From Methylophaga sp. (lineage in GTDB: Bacteria > Pseudomonadota > Gammaproteobacteria > Nitrosococcales > Methylophagaceae), in contig JABURN010000156.1 of assembly GCA_014762585.1 (NCBI GenBank), positions 1 to 11,496 on the forward strand: a stretch of DNA of 11,496 nucleotides, read 5' to 3'. Made by a program: the position numbers and the translations under genes. Within the stretch, counting starts at the first letter, position 1, and every line of letters begins with the position of its first letter. Of the stretch, positions 1 to 7,333 are shown piece after piece. The notes beneath the pieces are model-generated. The model saw nothing but the letters and a program-made list of their open reading frames with translations, was not told the DNA's origin and made no database searches.

Positions 1-171
<171 letters not shown>

Positions 172-172
172 T

Positions 173-601
173 ATGACCCGAATCAGCTTTTACGTGCTGA
201 AATCGATTGAGCCGGAACAGCGGCAGGCTTTTGCCTGCCGCCTGGCTGAAAAGATTTACCATCAGGGTCAGCAAGTCTATATCCACACCGAAAATGCCAC
301 TGAGAGCGCCGCGCTGGATGAGGCCTTATGGGCCATTCGTGCTGACAGCTTTGTACCTCATGAACAGGTCAGTCCAGACGCTGAAAACAGCAGCCCGGTA
401 CTTATCGGCCATAATGAAACCACCCCACCCCGGTTGATGGACGTGCTGATTAACCTCACTGACCAGCAACCGCTTTTTTTCAGCCAGTTTGAAAGGGTGG
501 CTGAAATTATCGACGACAATGCCCCTGTCAAACAGGCCGGCCGGGAGCGTTTTCAGTTCTACAAACAGCGCGGCTACGAACTCGATACCTTCCACATTTA
601 G
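173..601 (+). CDS. holC: DNA polymerase III chi subunit
   Basis: A 142-residue protein, about the usual length for HolC. Chi joins psi in the clamp-loader complex and contacts single-strand binding protein, tethering the replicative polymerase to SSB-coated template. The N-terminal FYVLKSIEPEQRQAFACRLAEKIYHQGQQVYIHTE pattern (split here: residues 6-20 and 21-40) matches the family's Rossmann-like opening. The central WAIRADSFVPHE (about 53-64) and the end segment RFQFYKQRGYELD (about 126-138) are also typical. The ATG at 173 follows the pepA stop by one base, so translation is probably coupled. No promoter is visible between them. Confidence 0.95.
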   Translation: MTRISFYVLKSIEPEQRQAFACRLAEKIYHQGQQVYIHTENATESAALDEALWAIRADSFVPHEQVSPDAENSSPVLIGHNETTPPRLMDVLINLTDQQPLFFSQFERVAEIIDDNAPVKQAGRERFQFYKQRGYELDTFHI

Positions 602-630
602 TCGTCCTGCATACCAATTAGCGATTGCGG

Positions 631-660
631 CTGACCATGACCTGCCTCAGCAGGTATAAT
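631..660 (+). promoter_or_regulatory. Predicted sigma-70 promoter of valS
   Basis: A perfect TATAAT lies at 655-660, with CTGACC (4 of 6 matches to TTGACA) at 631-636 and an 18-bp spacer. Transcription would start near 667, inside what would be the 5' end of a longer valS frame opening at 659, and so favours the ATG at 701. A small dyad, CCTGC-ctca-GCAGG (641-654), fills the spacer and abuts the -10 box. Confidence 0.7.
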
Positions 661-700
661 GCCTCGCTACTTTAACGACTTAGATCTGAACAAGAACAAG

Positions 701-3457
701 ATGGAAAAAACATACAGTCCTGACGCGATTGAAGAACGCTGGTATCAGCAATGGGAGCAGGCCGGGGAATTCAAACCGACCGGCGAAGGTGACCCTTACT
801 GCATCATGCTGCCACCACCCAATGTCACCGGCAGCCTGCATATGGGCCATGGCTTCAATAACACCATCATGGATACGCTGACCCGCTATCACCGGATGAA
901 AGGCCATAACACACTGTGGCAACCAGGTACTGACCATGCCGGTATCGCCACCCAGATGGTGGTTGAGCGTCAACTGAATGCTCAGGACAAAACCCGCCAT
1001 GATCTGGGCCGGGACAAGTTCATCGAACGGATCTGGGAATGGAAAGAAGAATCGGGCGGTAATATTACCCGCCAGCTTCGCCGCCTGGGCTCCTCGCTGG
1101 ACTGGTCACGCAACCGCTTCACTATGGACGATGAACTCTCCGAAGCAGTGAAACAGGTCTTTGTGCGGCTTTATGATGAAGGTCTCATCTATCGGGGCAA
1201 GCGCCTGGTGAACTGGGATCCGGTATTGCATACCGCTGTCTCTGATCTGGAAGTATTGTCAGAGGAAGAATCCGGTCACCTCTGGCATTTCCGCTACCCC
1301 TTAACCGATGGCAGTGGCCATCTGGTAGTCGCCACCACCCGCCCTGAAACCATGCTTGGCGATACTGCGGTGGCAGTCCATCCTGAAGATGAACGCTATC
1401 AGGACCTGATTGGCAAAACCATCACCCTGCCACTGGTGGGCAGAGAAATCCCGATCATTGCCGATGATTATGTCGACCGAGAGTTCGGTACCGGTTGCGT
1501 AAAAATTACCCCGGCCCATGATTTCAATGACTACGAAATGGGTCAGCGACATAATCTGGAGCAGATCAATGTCCTCACCGCTGATGCGGCAATTAATGAT
1601 AATGCACCGGAAAAATACCGGGGTCTGGACCGCTACGAAGCCCGTGATGTCATTGTTCACGACCTGAAAGAACTGGGTCTGCTGGAAGGCATTCAGGATC
1701 ACAAACTCATGGTACCCCGCGGCGATCGCAGTGGTGCGGTGATTGAACCCTTCCTCACAGACCAGTGGTATGTCAAAGCTGACGTACTGGCCGAGCCCGC
1801 AGTCAAAGCCGTTAAGGAAGGTAAGGTCAAATTTGTACCCGGCAATTGGGATAAAACCTTCTTCAACTGGATGGATGGCATTCAGGACTGGTGTATTTCG
1901 CGTCAAATCTGGTGGGGACATCGCATCCCGGCCTGGTATGACAACAACGGTCATGTCTATGTCGGCCATGACGAAGCCGATGTGCGTAACAAGCATAATC
2001 TGGCTGATGACCTTGAACTGAATCAGGATGAAGACGTGCTCGACACCTGGTTCTCTTCTGCACTGTGGCCTTTCTCAACTTTGGGCTGGCCGGAAAACAC
2101 GGATGCACTGAAAACCTGGTACCCGACCAGCGTACTAGTCACCGGTTTTGACATTATTTTCTTCTGGGTTGCCCGGATGATGATGATGGGCCTGCACTTT
2201 ATGGATGATGTGCCGTTCAGGGAAATCTACATCCACGGTCTGGTGCGTGATGCCTATGGCCAGAAAATGTCCAAAGCGAAAGGTAATGTGCTGGGTCCTA
2301 TCGATAATATTGATGGTATCGACCTGGAAAGCCTTATCGCCAAGCGCACCAGCGGCATGATGCAACCGCAGCTCGCCGCCAAAATTGAAAAAGCGACCCG
2401 CAAGGAATTCCCGGAAGGCATCGCTCCTCATGGTACTGATGCCCTGCGCTTTACCTTTGCCTCGCTGGCTTCCACCGGCCGGGACATCAATTTCGATATG
2501 AACCGGATTGCCGGTTACCGTAATTTCTGTAACAAGTTGTGGAATGCAGCGCGTTACGTGTTGATGAATACCGAAGATCAGGACACCGGCATCGATAACA
2601 GTGATGTCGAACTGAGTCTGGCCGATCGCTGGATTATCTCCAAGCTGCAGAGCACGGAAAAAGACGTCACCCGAGCGCTGGACAGCTATCGTTTTGACCT
2701 GGCTGCGCAGGGCATTTACGAGTTTATCTGGAATAACTACTGCGACTGGTATCTGGAGCTGTCAAAGCCGGTACTGACTTCTGACACCGCTTCAGAAGCA
2801 GCCAAACGCGGTACCCGTCGCACATTGGTCCGGGTGCTGGAAGCCACCTTGAGACTGACTCATCCGTTCATGCCGTTCATCACCGAGGAAATCTGGCAGA
2901 CTATTGCGCCTCTGGCCGGTGTGGAAGGTGAATCAATCATGCGCCAAGCCTACCCAGTGGCTGACGATAACAAGATCGATGAGGCTGCCGTTGCCGAGAT
3001 GGAATGGGTGATGCAGTTCATTACCGGGGTGCGTTCAATTCGCTCACAGATGAATATCGCACCGAAAAAACAACTGCCGGTATTGCTCAAAGATGCCCAG
3101 GCTGAGGATAAGACCCGACTGGAAAACAACCGTAACTTCCTGAGTCGTCTTGCCAACCTGGAATCCATTGACTTACTGGATGGTGAAGCCCCGGCCGCTG
3201 CCACCGCGCTGGTGGGCAAAATGGAAATCCTGATTCCACTGGAAGGCCTGATCGACAAAGACGCCGAGATTGCTCGTCTAAACAAGGAAATGAGCAAGCT
3301 CGACAAGGTCATCAAGCAATCCTCCGGCAAGCTGGCGAACGAAAACTATGTCGCCAAGGCACCAGCTGAAGTTGTGGCCAAAGAGCGCGAAAAGCTGGAA
3401 GAGATGCAGCAGGCCTATCAACAACTGGAGCAGCAGGTTCAGGCACTCGGCGCCTAG
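701..3457 (+). CDS. valS: Valyl-tRNA synthetase
   Basis: This 918-residue class Ia synthetase charges tRNA-Val in the cytoplasm and edits misactivated threonine. The HIGH signature is HMGH at residues 47-50, after the family's PPPNVTG. The second ATP-binding signature reads KMSKA at 522-526, where most relatives have KMSKS. The segment between them holds the editing (CP1) domain, including [17 protein letters not shown], and the [18 protein letters not shown] stretch. The anticodon-binding helices follow. The last ~65 residues form the charged coiled-coil arm typical of ValRS. I chose the ATG at 701 because the MEKTYSP start matches the family and because the predicted transcript starts near 667, excluding the in-frame ATG at 659. 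The Shine-Dalgarno is weak (AAGAACAAG). Confidence 0.97.
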   Translation: MEKTYSPDAIEERWYQQWEQAGEFKPTGEGDPYCIMLPPPNVTGSLHMGHGFNNTIMDTLTRYHRMKGHNTLWQPGTDHAGIATQMVVERQLNAQDKTRHDLGRDKFIERIWEWKEESGGNITRQLRRLGSSLDWSRNRFTMDDELSEAVKQVFVRLYDEGLIYRGKRLVNWDPVLHTAVSDLEVLSEEESGHLWHFRYPLTDGSGHLVVATTRPETMLGDTAVAVHPEDERYQDLIGKTITLPLVGREIPIIADDYVDREFGTGCVKITPAHDFNDYEMGQRHNLEQINVLTADAAINDNAPEKYRGLDRYEARDVIVHDLKELGLLEGIQDHKLMVPRGDRSGAVIEPFLTDQWYVKADVLAEPAVKAVKEGKVKFVPGNWDKTFFNWMDGIQDWCISRQIWWGHRIPAWYDNNGHVYVGHDEADVRNKHNLADDLELNQDEDVLDTWFSSALWPFSTLGWPENTDALKTWYPTSVLVTGFDIIFFWVARMMMMGLHFMDDVPFREIYIHGLVRDAYGQKMSKAKGNVLGPIDNIDGIDLESLIAKRTSGMMQPQLAAKIEKATRKEFPEGIAPHGTDALRFTFASLASTGRDINFDMNRIAGYRNFCNKLWNAARYVLMNTEDQDTGIDNSDVELSLADRWIISKLQSTEKDVTRALDSYRFDLAAQGIYEFIWNNYCDWYLELSKPVLTSDTASEAAKRGTRRTLVRVLEATLRLTHPFMPFITEEIWQTIAPLAGVEGESIMRQAYPVADDNKIDEAAVAEMEWVMQFITGVRSIRSQMNIAPKKQLPVLLKDAQAEDKTRLENNRNFLSRLANLESIDLLDGEAPAAATALVGKMEILIPLEGLIDKDAEIARLNKEMSKLDKVIKQSSGKLANENYVAKAPAEVVAKEREKLEEMQQAYQQLEQQVQALGA

Positions 3458-3480
3458 CATTCCAACGAACACCTGCCCAT

Positions 3481-3513
3481 AAAAAAAGCCGCTGTCATCA
3501 CAGCGGCTTTTTT
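3481..3513. terminator. Bidirectional intrinsic terminator between valS and the PepSY gene
   Basis: A perfect 8-bp GC-rich stem, GCCGCTGT (3488-3495) and ACAGCGGC (3500-3507), has a 4-base CATC loop. It is flanked by seven A on the left and six T on the right, so it can end transcription in both directions. It sits 23 bases after the valS stop and 22 bases beyond the stop of the convergent gene at 3536. Confidence 0.93.
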
Positions 3514-3535
3514 GTTTGAGGTGGATCAGAATGTT

Positions 3536-4090
3536 TTATTCTTTTTCCATCCCGATTTCGTAAAGCTCGATATTGGCTTCTTCGATTTTACCGGTGGCAG
3601 CATCCACATCGACTTTGACTTCATAGCCATGAACGCTCTGAATATCAAATTCATAGGTGGCATCACCGTCGAGACCGACTTCCATTTCAGATGCAACGAC
3701 TTCACCCGGATGGAACATCAATGCCGTTTCACGCGCTTCCGCTTCTGAAATTTTAGCCAGTTTTTTGAATGCCGGGTCGTTAGCATCGACTTCACGTTCG
3801 ATTTCAGTGACAAAGCCTTCTTCAGCATTACATTCGACGTTATAGAAGTTGCCATCAGCTTCCGCTTCAATATCGAACTCATAGACCGGATCGTCACCTT
3901 CCATTTTCAGTTCGACTTTGCGGGCATTACCGGGAATGGTATCCAGTGCCGCATCCAGACAGGTTTCGATTTTTACAATATTCCAGTCGCGTACATCGTC
4001 CAGATCATAATTATCATGATCAGCAAATACGGCGGGTGACAGGCTTAAAGCGATCGCGGCGGGAAGAATTTTAAGAATAGAATTAGTCAT
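3536..4090 (-). CDS. Secreted acidic protein with two PepSY-like repeats
   Basis: A 184-residue protein with a signal peptide (hydrophobic residues 5-20, likely cleavage after AVFA at 23), so probably periplasmic or exported. The mature part looks like two copies of a PepSY-type fold. Repeat 1 spans about 35-100 and repeat 2 about 108-176. Each has an alpha-helical start, a GD-x-x-YEFDI strand (70-74 and 146-150, 76 residues apart) and an end strand with a Gly turn (AEEGFVTEIE; AATGKIEEANIE). PepSY domains are known from peptidase propeptides and small secreted proteins, where inhibitory or sensory roles are proposed; the role here is unknown. It is strongly acidic, with two cysteines (C44, C87), both in the first repeat. 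GGAG at 4097-4100 lies 6 bases before the ATG. Confidence 0.82.
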   Translation of the reverse strand: MTNSILKILPAAIALSLSPAVFADHDNYDLDDVRDWNIVKIETCLDAALDTIPGNARKVELKMEGDDPVYEFDIEAEADGNFYNVECNAEEGFVTEIEREVDANDPAFKKLAKISEAEARETALMFHPGEVVASEMEVGLDGDATYEFDIQSVHGYEVKVDVDAATGKIEEANIELYEIGMEKE

Positions 4091-4169
4091 TTAAGGCTCC
4101 GTTTAAAGGTGAATGATCCAAAAACGATCAGTCTCTACCCACAAGAGCAATGATCAAACTCGTAGACAG

Positions 4170-4198
4170 AGTATAGCAGTGACAGGACTATTTAGGAA
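4170..4198 (-). promoter_or_regulatory. Candidate extended -10 promoter for the PepSY-repeat gene
   Basis: On the minus strand TGCTATACT gives an extended -10 element (TATACT at 4170-4175). A weak -35, TTCCTA at 4193-4198, lies 17 bp away with only 3 of 6 matches. Transcription would start near 4163, leaving a leader of about 73 bases. The promoter lies in the 159-base gap after maeA, where I see no convincing maeA terminator. The only hairpin there, TAGGAA-ttt-TTCCTA (4193-4207), has no T-run on the minus strand. Confidence 0.5.
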
Positions 4199-4249
4199 TT
4201 TTTCCTATAACGCCTAATTGAAGACAGAAGGTATACAGGAAAGTTTTCT

Positions 4250-5944
4250 CTAAATACTGACCCGCCGATACGCCCGGTAGCCTGCATGCCAGACATTCGA
4301 CTCCACTGCCGCATAAACGGCTTCCTGTGTTGCTTCTGCAGCCAGGCCCTGCTCCTGCGCGACGTTAATAACGGCGTGAGCAATGGCTTTACTCAACTCG
4401 CGAACCGCACTGAGTGGCGGTAACAAGGCACTGGTGTTATCTGTTGATAAGGGTGAATTCTCAGCCAATACTTCACTTGCTGCCATCATCATTTCATTAG
4501 TGACACGAGAAATACCTCCGGCCACAACAGCCAGGCCGATACCAGGGAAAATATAGCTGTTATTACATTGAGAAATAACAAACTTCCTGCCCTCATATTC
4601 AACCGGCTCAAAAGGACTACCGGTCGCGATAATCGCCTTGCCGCCGGTCCAGCGAATCAGATCCTCAGGCAATGCCTCGACCCGGCTGGATGGGTTACTC
4701 AAAGGAAAAATGACCGGCATCTCACAATGCTGCTGCATGGTTTTAATCAGGCTTTCGCTGAACAAACCTGGCTGGCCTGAAACGCCGATTAAGATTGTTG
4801 GTCTGGCATTCTCCACCACCTGCTCAAGACTGATAAAGTCTGACTCTATTTCCCAGTGACTAATCGCGTTATCAAACTGAGCCAGACGAGACTGGAAGTC
4901 ATACAAGCCTTTCATTGATCGGGTTAGCAGTCCGGCTTTATCGACCATGAAAATTCGGGTTCTTGCCGCTTCCTCAGTGAGTCCTTCTCGACACATCTGG
5001 GCGACTAATTGCTCGGCAATACCGCAACCCGCTGAGCCGGCCCCGGCAAACACAATGCGCTGTTCCGACAGTTTCTGCTGCTTGAAACGACAGGCTGCCA
5101 ACAGCGAGCCAACCGCTATCGATGCGGTTCCCTGAATATCATCATTGAAACAGCAAATCTGATCCTGATAGCGTTCCAGTAACGGTAGCGCCTTTCGCTG
5201 TTCAAAATCCTCGAACTGTAATAACACGCCCGGCCAGCGTCGCTCGATGGCATCGATAAACAGTTCAATAAATTCATCGTATTGCTCATCATTAATCCGG
5301 TGATGCGGCCAGCCGATGTACATCGGATTATTCAGCAGGGTTTCATTATCAGTGCCAACATCAAGCATCACTGGCAGGGTATAGGCCGGACTGATACCCG
5401 CACAGGCGGTATATAAAGAGAGCTTGCCGATCGGAATGCCCATGCCGCCGACACCCTGATCACCCAGCCCCAGTATCCGGCTGCCATCCGTCACCACAAT
5501 CACTTTGACGTGGCGCTTGGTGGCATTGTGCAGAATCTCATCAATGCGGTAACGATCCGGATAAGCGATGAACAAACCACGGGCACGCCGGTAGATTTGT
5601 GAAAACTTCTCACAGGCTTCGCCCACCGTCGGTGTGTAAATCACCGGCATCATTTCCTGCAGGTGCTGTTCGACTAGATAATAAAACAGCGTCTCGTTGG
5701 TATCCTGCACCATACGCAGGTAGATGTGCTTGTTAATGGCACTATCAAAGCTGGAGTATTGCAGATAGGCGCGTTCAGCCTGCTCTTCTATCGTTTCAAA
5801 ATGATGTGGAATCAAACCGGTGAGATTAAAATCCCGCCGCTCCTGTTCACTGAAAGCGGTTCCTTTATTGAGCAGCGAAGTGCCCAGTAATGCAGTACCG
5901 GCATGGGGAATGTAGATGGGCTCCTGGTTTTGATTATCAGTCAT
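4250..5944 (-). CDS. maeA: NAD-dependent malic enzyme (malate decarboxylating)
   Basis: This 564-residue enzyme is one residue shorter than E. coli MaeA and similar throughout. It oxidises malate to pyruvate and CO2 while reducing NAD, linking the TCA cycle to pyruvate. The catalytic tyrosine is Y103 in the [11 protein letters not shown] segment, and the catalytic lysine is K174 in [10 protein letters not shown]. The metal ligands are E245 and D246 (QFEDF) and D269 (FNDDIQGT). The dinucleotide-binding loop GAGSAG is at 301-306. The C-terminal [13 protein letters not shown] segment (about 460-472) is also conserved. NAD preference is inferred from overall similarity to MaeA rather than from a decisive residue. 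The ATG at 5944 has AGGGAG nine bases upstream (5954-5959). It appears to be a single-gene unit, isolated from hsp20 by a terminator. Confidence 0.95.
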   Translation of the reverse strand: MTDNQNQEPIYIPHAGTALLGTSLLNKGTAFSEQERRDFNLTGLIPHHFETIEEQAERAYLQYSSFDSAINKHIYLRMVQDTNETLFYYLVEQHLQEMMPVIYTPTVGEACEKFSQIYRRARGLFIAYPDRYRIDEILHNATKRHVKVIVVTDGSRILGLGDQGVGGMGIPIGKLSLYTACAGISPAYTLPVMLDVGTDNETLLNNPMYIGWPHHRINDEQYDEFIELFIDAIERRWPGVLLQFEDFEQRKALPLLERYQDQICCFNDDIQGTASIAVGSLLAACRFKQQKLSEQRIVFAGAGSAGCGIAEQLVAQMCREGLTEEAARTRIFMVDKAGLLTRSMKGLYDFQSRLAQFDNAISHWEIESDFISLEQVVENARPTILIGVSGQPGLFSESLIKTMQQHCEMPVIFPLSNPSSRVEALPEDLIRWTGGKAIIATGSPFEPVEYEGRKFVISQCNNSYIFPGIGLAVVAGGISRVTNEMMMAASEVLAENSPLSTDNTSALLPPLSAVRELSKAIAHAVINVAQEQGLAAEATQEAVYAAVESNVWHAGYRAYRRVSI

Positions 5945-5981
5945 CTGCCGCGGCTCCCTGTCGAAGTGTCAAATTCACTTC

Positions 5982-6012
5982 AGTATAAACCTCTAAACCA
6001 TTGAGGTAGCAA
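5982..6012 (-). promoter_or_regulatory. Candidate maeA promoter with a 19-bp spacer and centred dyad
   Basis: On the minus strand TATACT (5982-5987) is a good -10 and TTGCTA (6007-6012) a 4-of-6 -35, but the spacer is 19 bp, longer than the optimal 17. The arms ACCTC (5989-5993) and GAGGT (6003-6007) form a dyad centred at 5998, almost the middle of the spacer. This geometry is typical of MerR-family-controlled promoters. The promoter itself is plausible; the regulator is inference. Confidence 0.5.
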
Positions 6013-6056
6013 GGGCTATGGCTAAAATGGCTGACCGCATCCACAGTTGAATGAAT

Positions 6057-6087
6057 AAAGCCCGGCAATAGACCATTGCCGGGCTTT
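6057..6087 (-). terminator. Intrinsic terminator of hsp20
   Basis: A perfect 13-bp inverted repeat, AAAGCCCGGCAAT (6057-6069) and ATTGCCGGGCTTT (6075-6087), has a 5-base loop and begins five bases past the hsp20 stop. On the minus strand the stem ends in CTTT followed by ATTCATTC, a modest U-rich tail. It separates hsp20 from maeA. Confidence 0.85.
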
Positions 6088-6091
6088 TCAT

Positions 6092-6529
6092 TTACTGGTC
6101 GACTTTGACTTCTATCCGTCTGGGTTTCGCTTCAGCCGATTTGGGTATGGTCAGTTCCAATACCCCATCCCGTGTTTTTGCTGCGATATGCTCAAGATCC
6201 GCTCTTTCCGGCAGCGTGAAACGACGGATAAAGCTGCCACTGAAACGTTCCACCCGGCGGTAATTGTCTTTCTCTTCTTCTTTATGACCCTGGCGTTGGC
6301 CTTTGATCGTTAATATGCCGTTCTCAGCCGTGACTTCAATATCTTCGGATTTCACTCCGGGCAAGTCAGCATGAATCGTGAATTTATCCTGATCTTCACT
6401 GATATCGACTGCAGGACTCCACTCCTCGCTGTTAAAGCTGCTCTCAACAGCCGGCGCATTAAACAAGGTACTCATTTCCCGCTGCAGTTCATCCAGCAGG
6501 CTGAGGGGTCTGTAACGTTGAATTGCCAT
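6092..6529 (-). CDS. Small heat-shock protein, Hsp20/alpha-crystallin family
   Basis: A 145-residue ATP-independent holdase chaperone that would bind unfolding proteins in large cytoplasmic oligomers until DnaK/ClpB refold them. The N-terminal arm (1-36) contains LLDELQREMSTLF. The alpha-crystallin domain spans about 37-130, with the family's PAVDISE and HADLPGVK strands, the NGILTIKG strand (about 70-77), the RRVERFSGSF segment and the closing DGVLELTIPK (121-130). A C-terminal IEV (about 139-141) fits the I/V-x-I/V oligomer tail motif. The class is Hsp20 of the kind common in free-living proteobacteria rather than clearly IbpA, so I give no symbol. The strong GGAGG (6536-6540) sits 6 bases before the ATG. 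It has its own predicted promoter and terminator. Confidence 0.96.
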   Translation of the reverse strand: MAIQRYRPLSLLDELQREMSTLFNAPAVESSFNSEEWSPAVDISEDQDKFTIHADLPGVKSEDIEVTAENGILTIKGQRQGHKEEEKDNYRRVERFSGSFIRRFTLPERADLEHIAAKTRDGVLELTIPKSAEAKPRRIEVKVDQ

Positions 6530-6535
6530 AATAAA

Positions 6536-6540
6536 CCTCC
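6536..6540 (-). promoter_or_regulatory. Strong ribosome binding site of hsp20
   Basis: GGAGG on the minus strand, 6 bases before the ATG and preceded by a run of six T. It fixes the start at 6529. The leader is about 49 bases if transcription starts near 6578. Confidence 0.85.
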
Positions 6541-6553
6541 AAAAAACATCAAG

Positions 6554-6583
6554 TTAATCAGAGAGACATGTCTTTCTGATTAA
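6554..6583. repeat. 30-bp palindrome over the predicted hsp20 transcription start
   Basis: The arms are TTAATCAGAGAGACA (6554-6568) and TGTCTTTCTGATTAA (6569-6583). They match at 14 of 15 positions, with a single mismatch at 6563/6574, and the centre is CATG. The repeat spans the predicted +1 (about 6578), so a transcript from the predicted promoter would lack one edge. It therefore looks more like a protein-binding operator than a leader hairpin. Confidence 0.85.
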
Positions 6584-6584
6584 A

Positions 6585-6614
6585 ATAATGTGTCCGCCGG
6601 TAATGCTTTTCAAG
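6585..6614 (-). promoter_or_regulatory. Candidate overlapping sigma-32 / sigma-70 promoter of hsp20
   Basis: On the minus strand CTTGAAA (6608-6614) is followed after 14 bases by ACACATTA, a 4-of-6 match to the heat-shock -10 core CCCCAT. The same stretch reads TTGAAA, 17 bp, CATTAT (6585-6590), an acceptable sigma-70 promoter. Both would start transcription near 6578. A heat-shock promoter is expected for a small heat-shock gene; the overlap is read from sequence only. Confidence 0.6.
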
Positions 6615-6632
6615 AGGTTTGTTAAGATTTTT

Positions 6633-6664
6633 TGATTGATATTGATCTGCATCAAGATCAATCA
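6633..6664. promoter_or_regulatory. 32-bp palindrome with a perfect FNR/Anr-type core
   Basis: The inner TTGAT (6642-6646), N4, ATCAA (6651-6655) is an exact FNR/Anr consensus. Outside one mismatched pair (6641/6656) the symmetry continues with TGATTGAT (6633-6640) and ATCAATCA (6657-6664), so 13 of 14 arm positions pair. TTGAT half-sites recur at 6632, 6636 and 6642, with ATCAA at 6651 and 6657. The centre, 6648.5, is about 70.5 bp upstream of the predicted hsp20 start, near the -71.5 position used by class I FNR/CRP sites. It begins 15 bases after the response-regulator stop and lacks a T-run, so it is not a canonical terminator. Confidence 0.7.
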
Positions 6665-6679
6665 GTTAGAGAATTTAAC

Positions 6680-7333
6680 TCAGGGTTTAATCAGCCCCAA
6701 CACAACGGCAATATTAGCCAGTTCAGCCGCCGTATTTACTTTGAGCTTGCTCTTGATCTGGGTGTTGTAGTTCGCCACTGTTTTGTAACCAAGATGCAGA
6801 TCCTCCGCCACTGCATGGGCTGTCATGCCCTTGGCCAGACGACAGAACACATCAAACTCACGCGGCGATAATAAATCCACCACTTCGCGATAATGTTCAA
6901 TATCCATATGCCGCACATCATCGACTTCCGGCAGCAGCTTCTGCTCAATGTACTGCTTACCCTCAGCAACAGTTTTTACCGCCTCAGCCAAGACTTCCGC
7001 CGCACTGTTTTTGCTGACATAGCCCTTGGCGCCGGCCTGAAGCGCTCTTTCGACATAAATCGCTTCATCATGAATGCTGTAAACCAGCACCACGGCTTTA
7101 TCATCCTGTTTGTGCAGTCGCCGGATCGTTTCCAAGCCGCCGATACCGGGCATCGACAAATCCATTACCACAACATCGGGCTGCAGGCGTTCATACTCCT
7201 GTCCTACCAGCTCACCGCGGTTAACATCCATGATGTCACCGATAAACGGCTGTGATGACAGTAAAATTCTAAAACCGGCCCGGACAACTTCATGGTCATC
7301 CACCAGCAAAACGCTTATTTTGTTATTTATCAT
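6680..7333 (-). CDS. NarL/FixJ-type response regulator
   Basis: A 217-residue DNA-binding regulator, presumably phosphorylated by the kinase encoded just upstream. The receiver domain (1-120) has the acidic pair D12 and D13 (VDDHE), the phospho-acceptor D58 in VVVMDLSMPG, the conserved hydroxyl residue S86 and lysine K108. A LuxR-type helix-turn-helix fills about 152-215 (LSPREFDVF; a recognition helix around GYKTVANYNTQIKSKL). The family resembles UhpA/GacA-like regulators. I start at the ATG at 7333, which overlaps the kinase stop by 11 bases and has a purine-rich AGAAAGAG ahead. A TTG at 7345 in the same frame would add four residues. Target genes are unknown. The adjacent secretin operon and hsp20 are natural candidates. 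Confidence 0.95.
   Translation of the reverse strand: MINNKISVLLVDDHEVVRAGFRILLSSQPFIGDIMDVNRGELVGQEYERLQPDVVVMDLSMPGIGGLETIRRLHKQDDKAVVLVYSIHDEAIYVERALQAGAKGYVSKNSAAEVLAEAVKTVAEGKQYIEQKLLPEVDDVRHMDIEHYREVVDLLSPREFDVFCRLAKGMTAHAVAEDLHLGYKTVANYNTQIKSKLKVNTAAELANIAVVLGLIKP

Noticed and set aside
659..700. Longer valS start with 14 extra residues from the ATG at 659
   Set aside because: That ATG overlaps the TATAAT box (655-660) and precedes the predicted transcript start near 667; the extra residues are not typical of ValRS.
1301..1996. Long - strand open frame (231 codons) across valS
   Set aside because: It is entirely antisense to conserved ValRS sequence and matches no family I know.
4193..4207. 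maeA terminator at TAGGAA-ttt-TTCCTA
   Set aside because: The stem is 6 bp and AT-rich with no T-run after it on the minus strand.
5989..6007. True SoxR box before maeA
   Set aside because: Only the outer CCTC/GAGG match; the half-site spacing is one base short and the inner bases differ. Kept as a generic MerR-like dyad only.
6633..6664. Intrinsic terminator after the response regulator
   Set aside because: The hairpin is AT-rich and is followed by AAAAAAT, not a T-run, on the transcribed strand; the exact FNR core explains the symmetry better.
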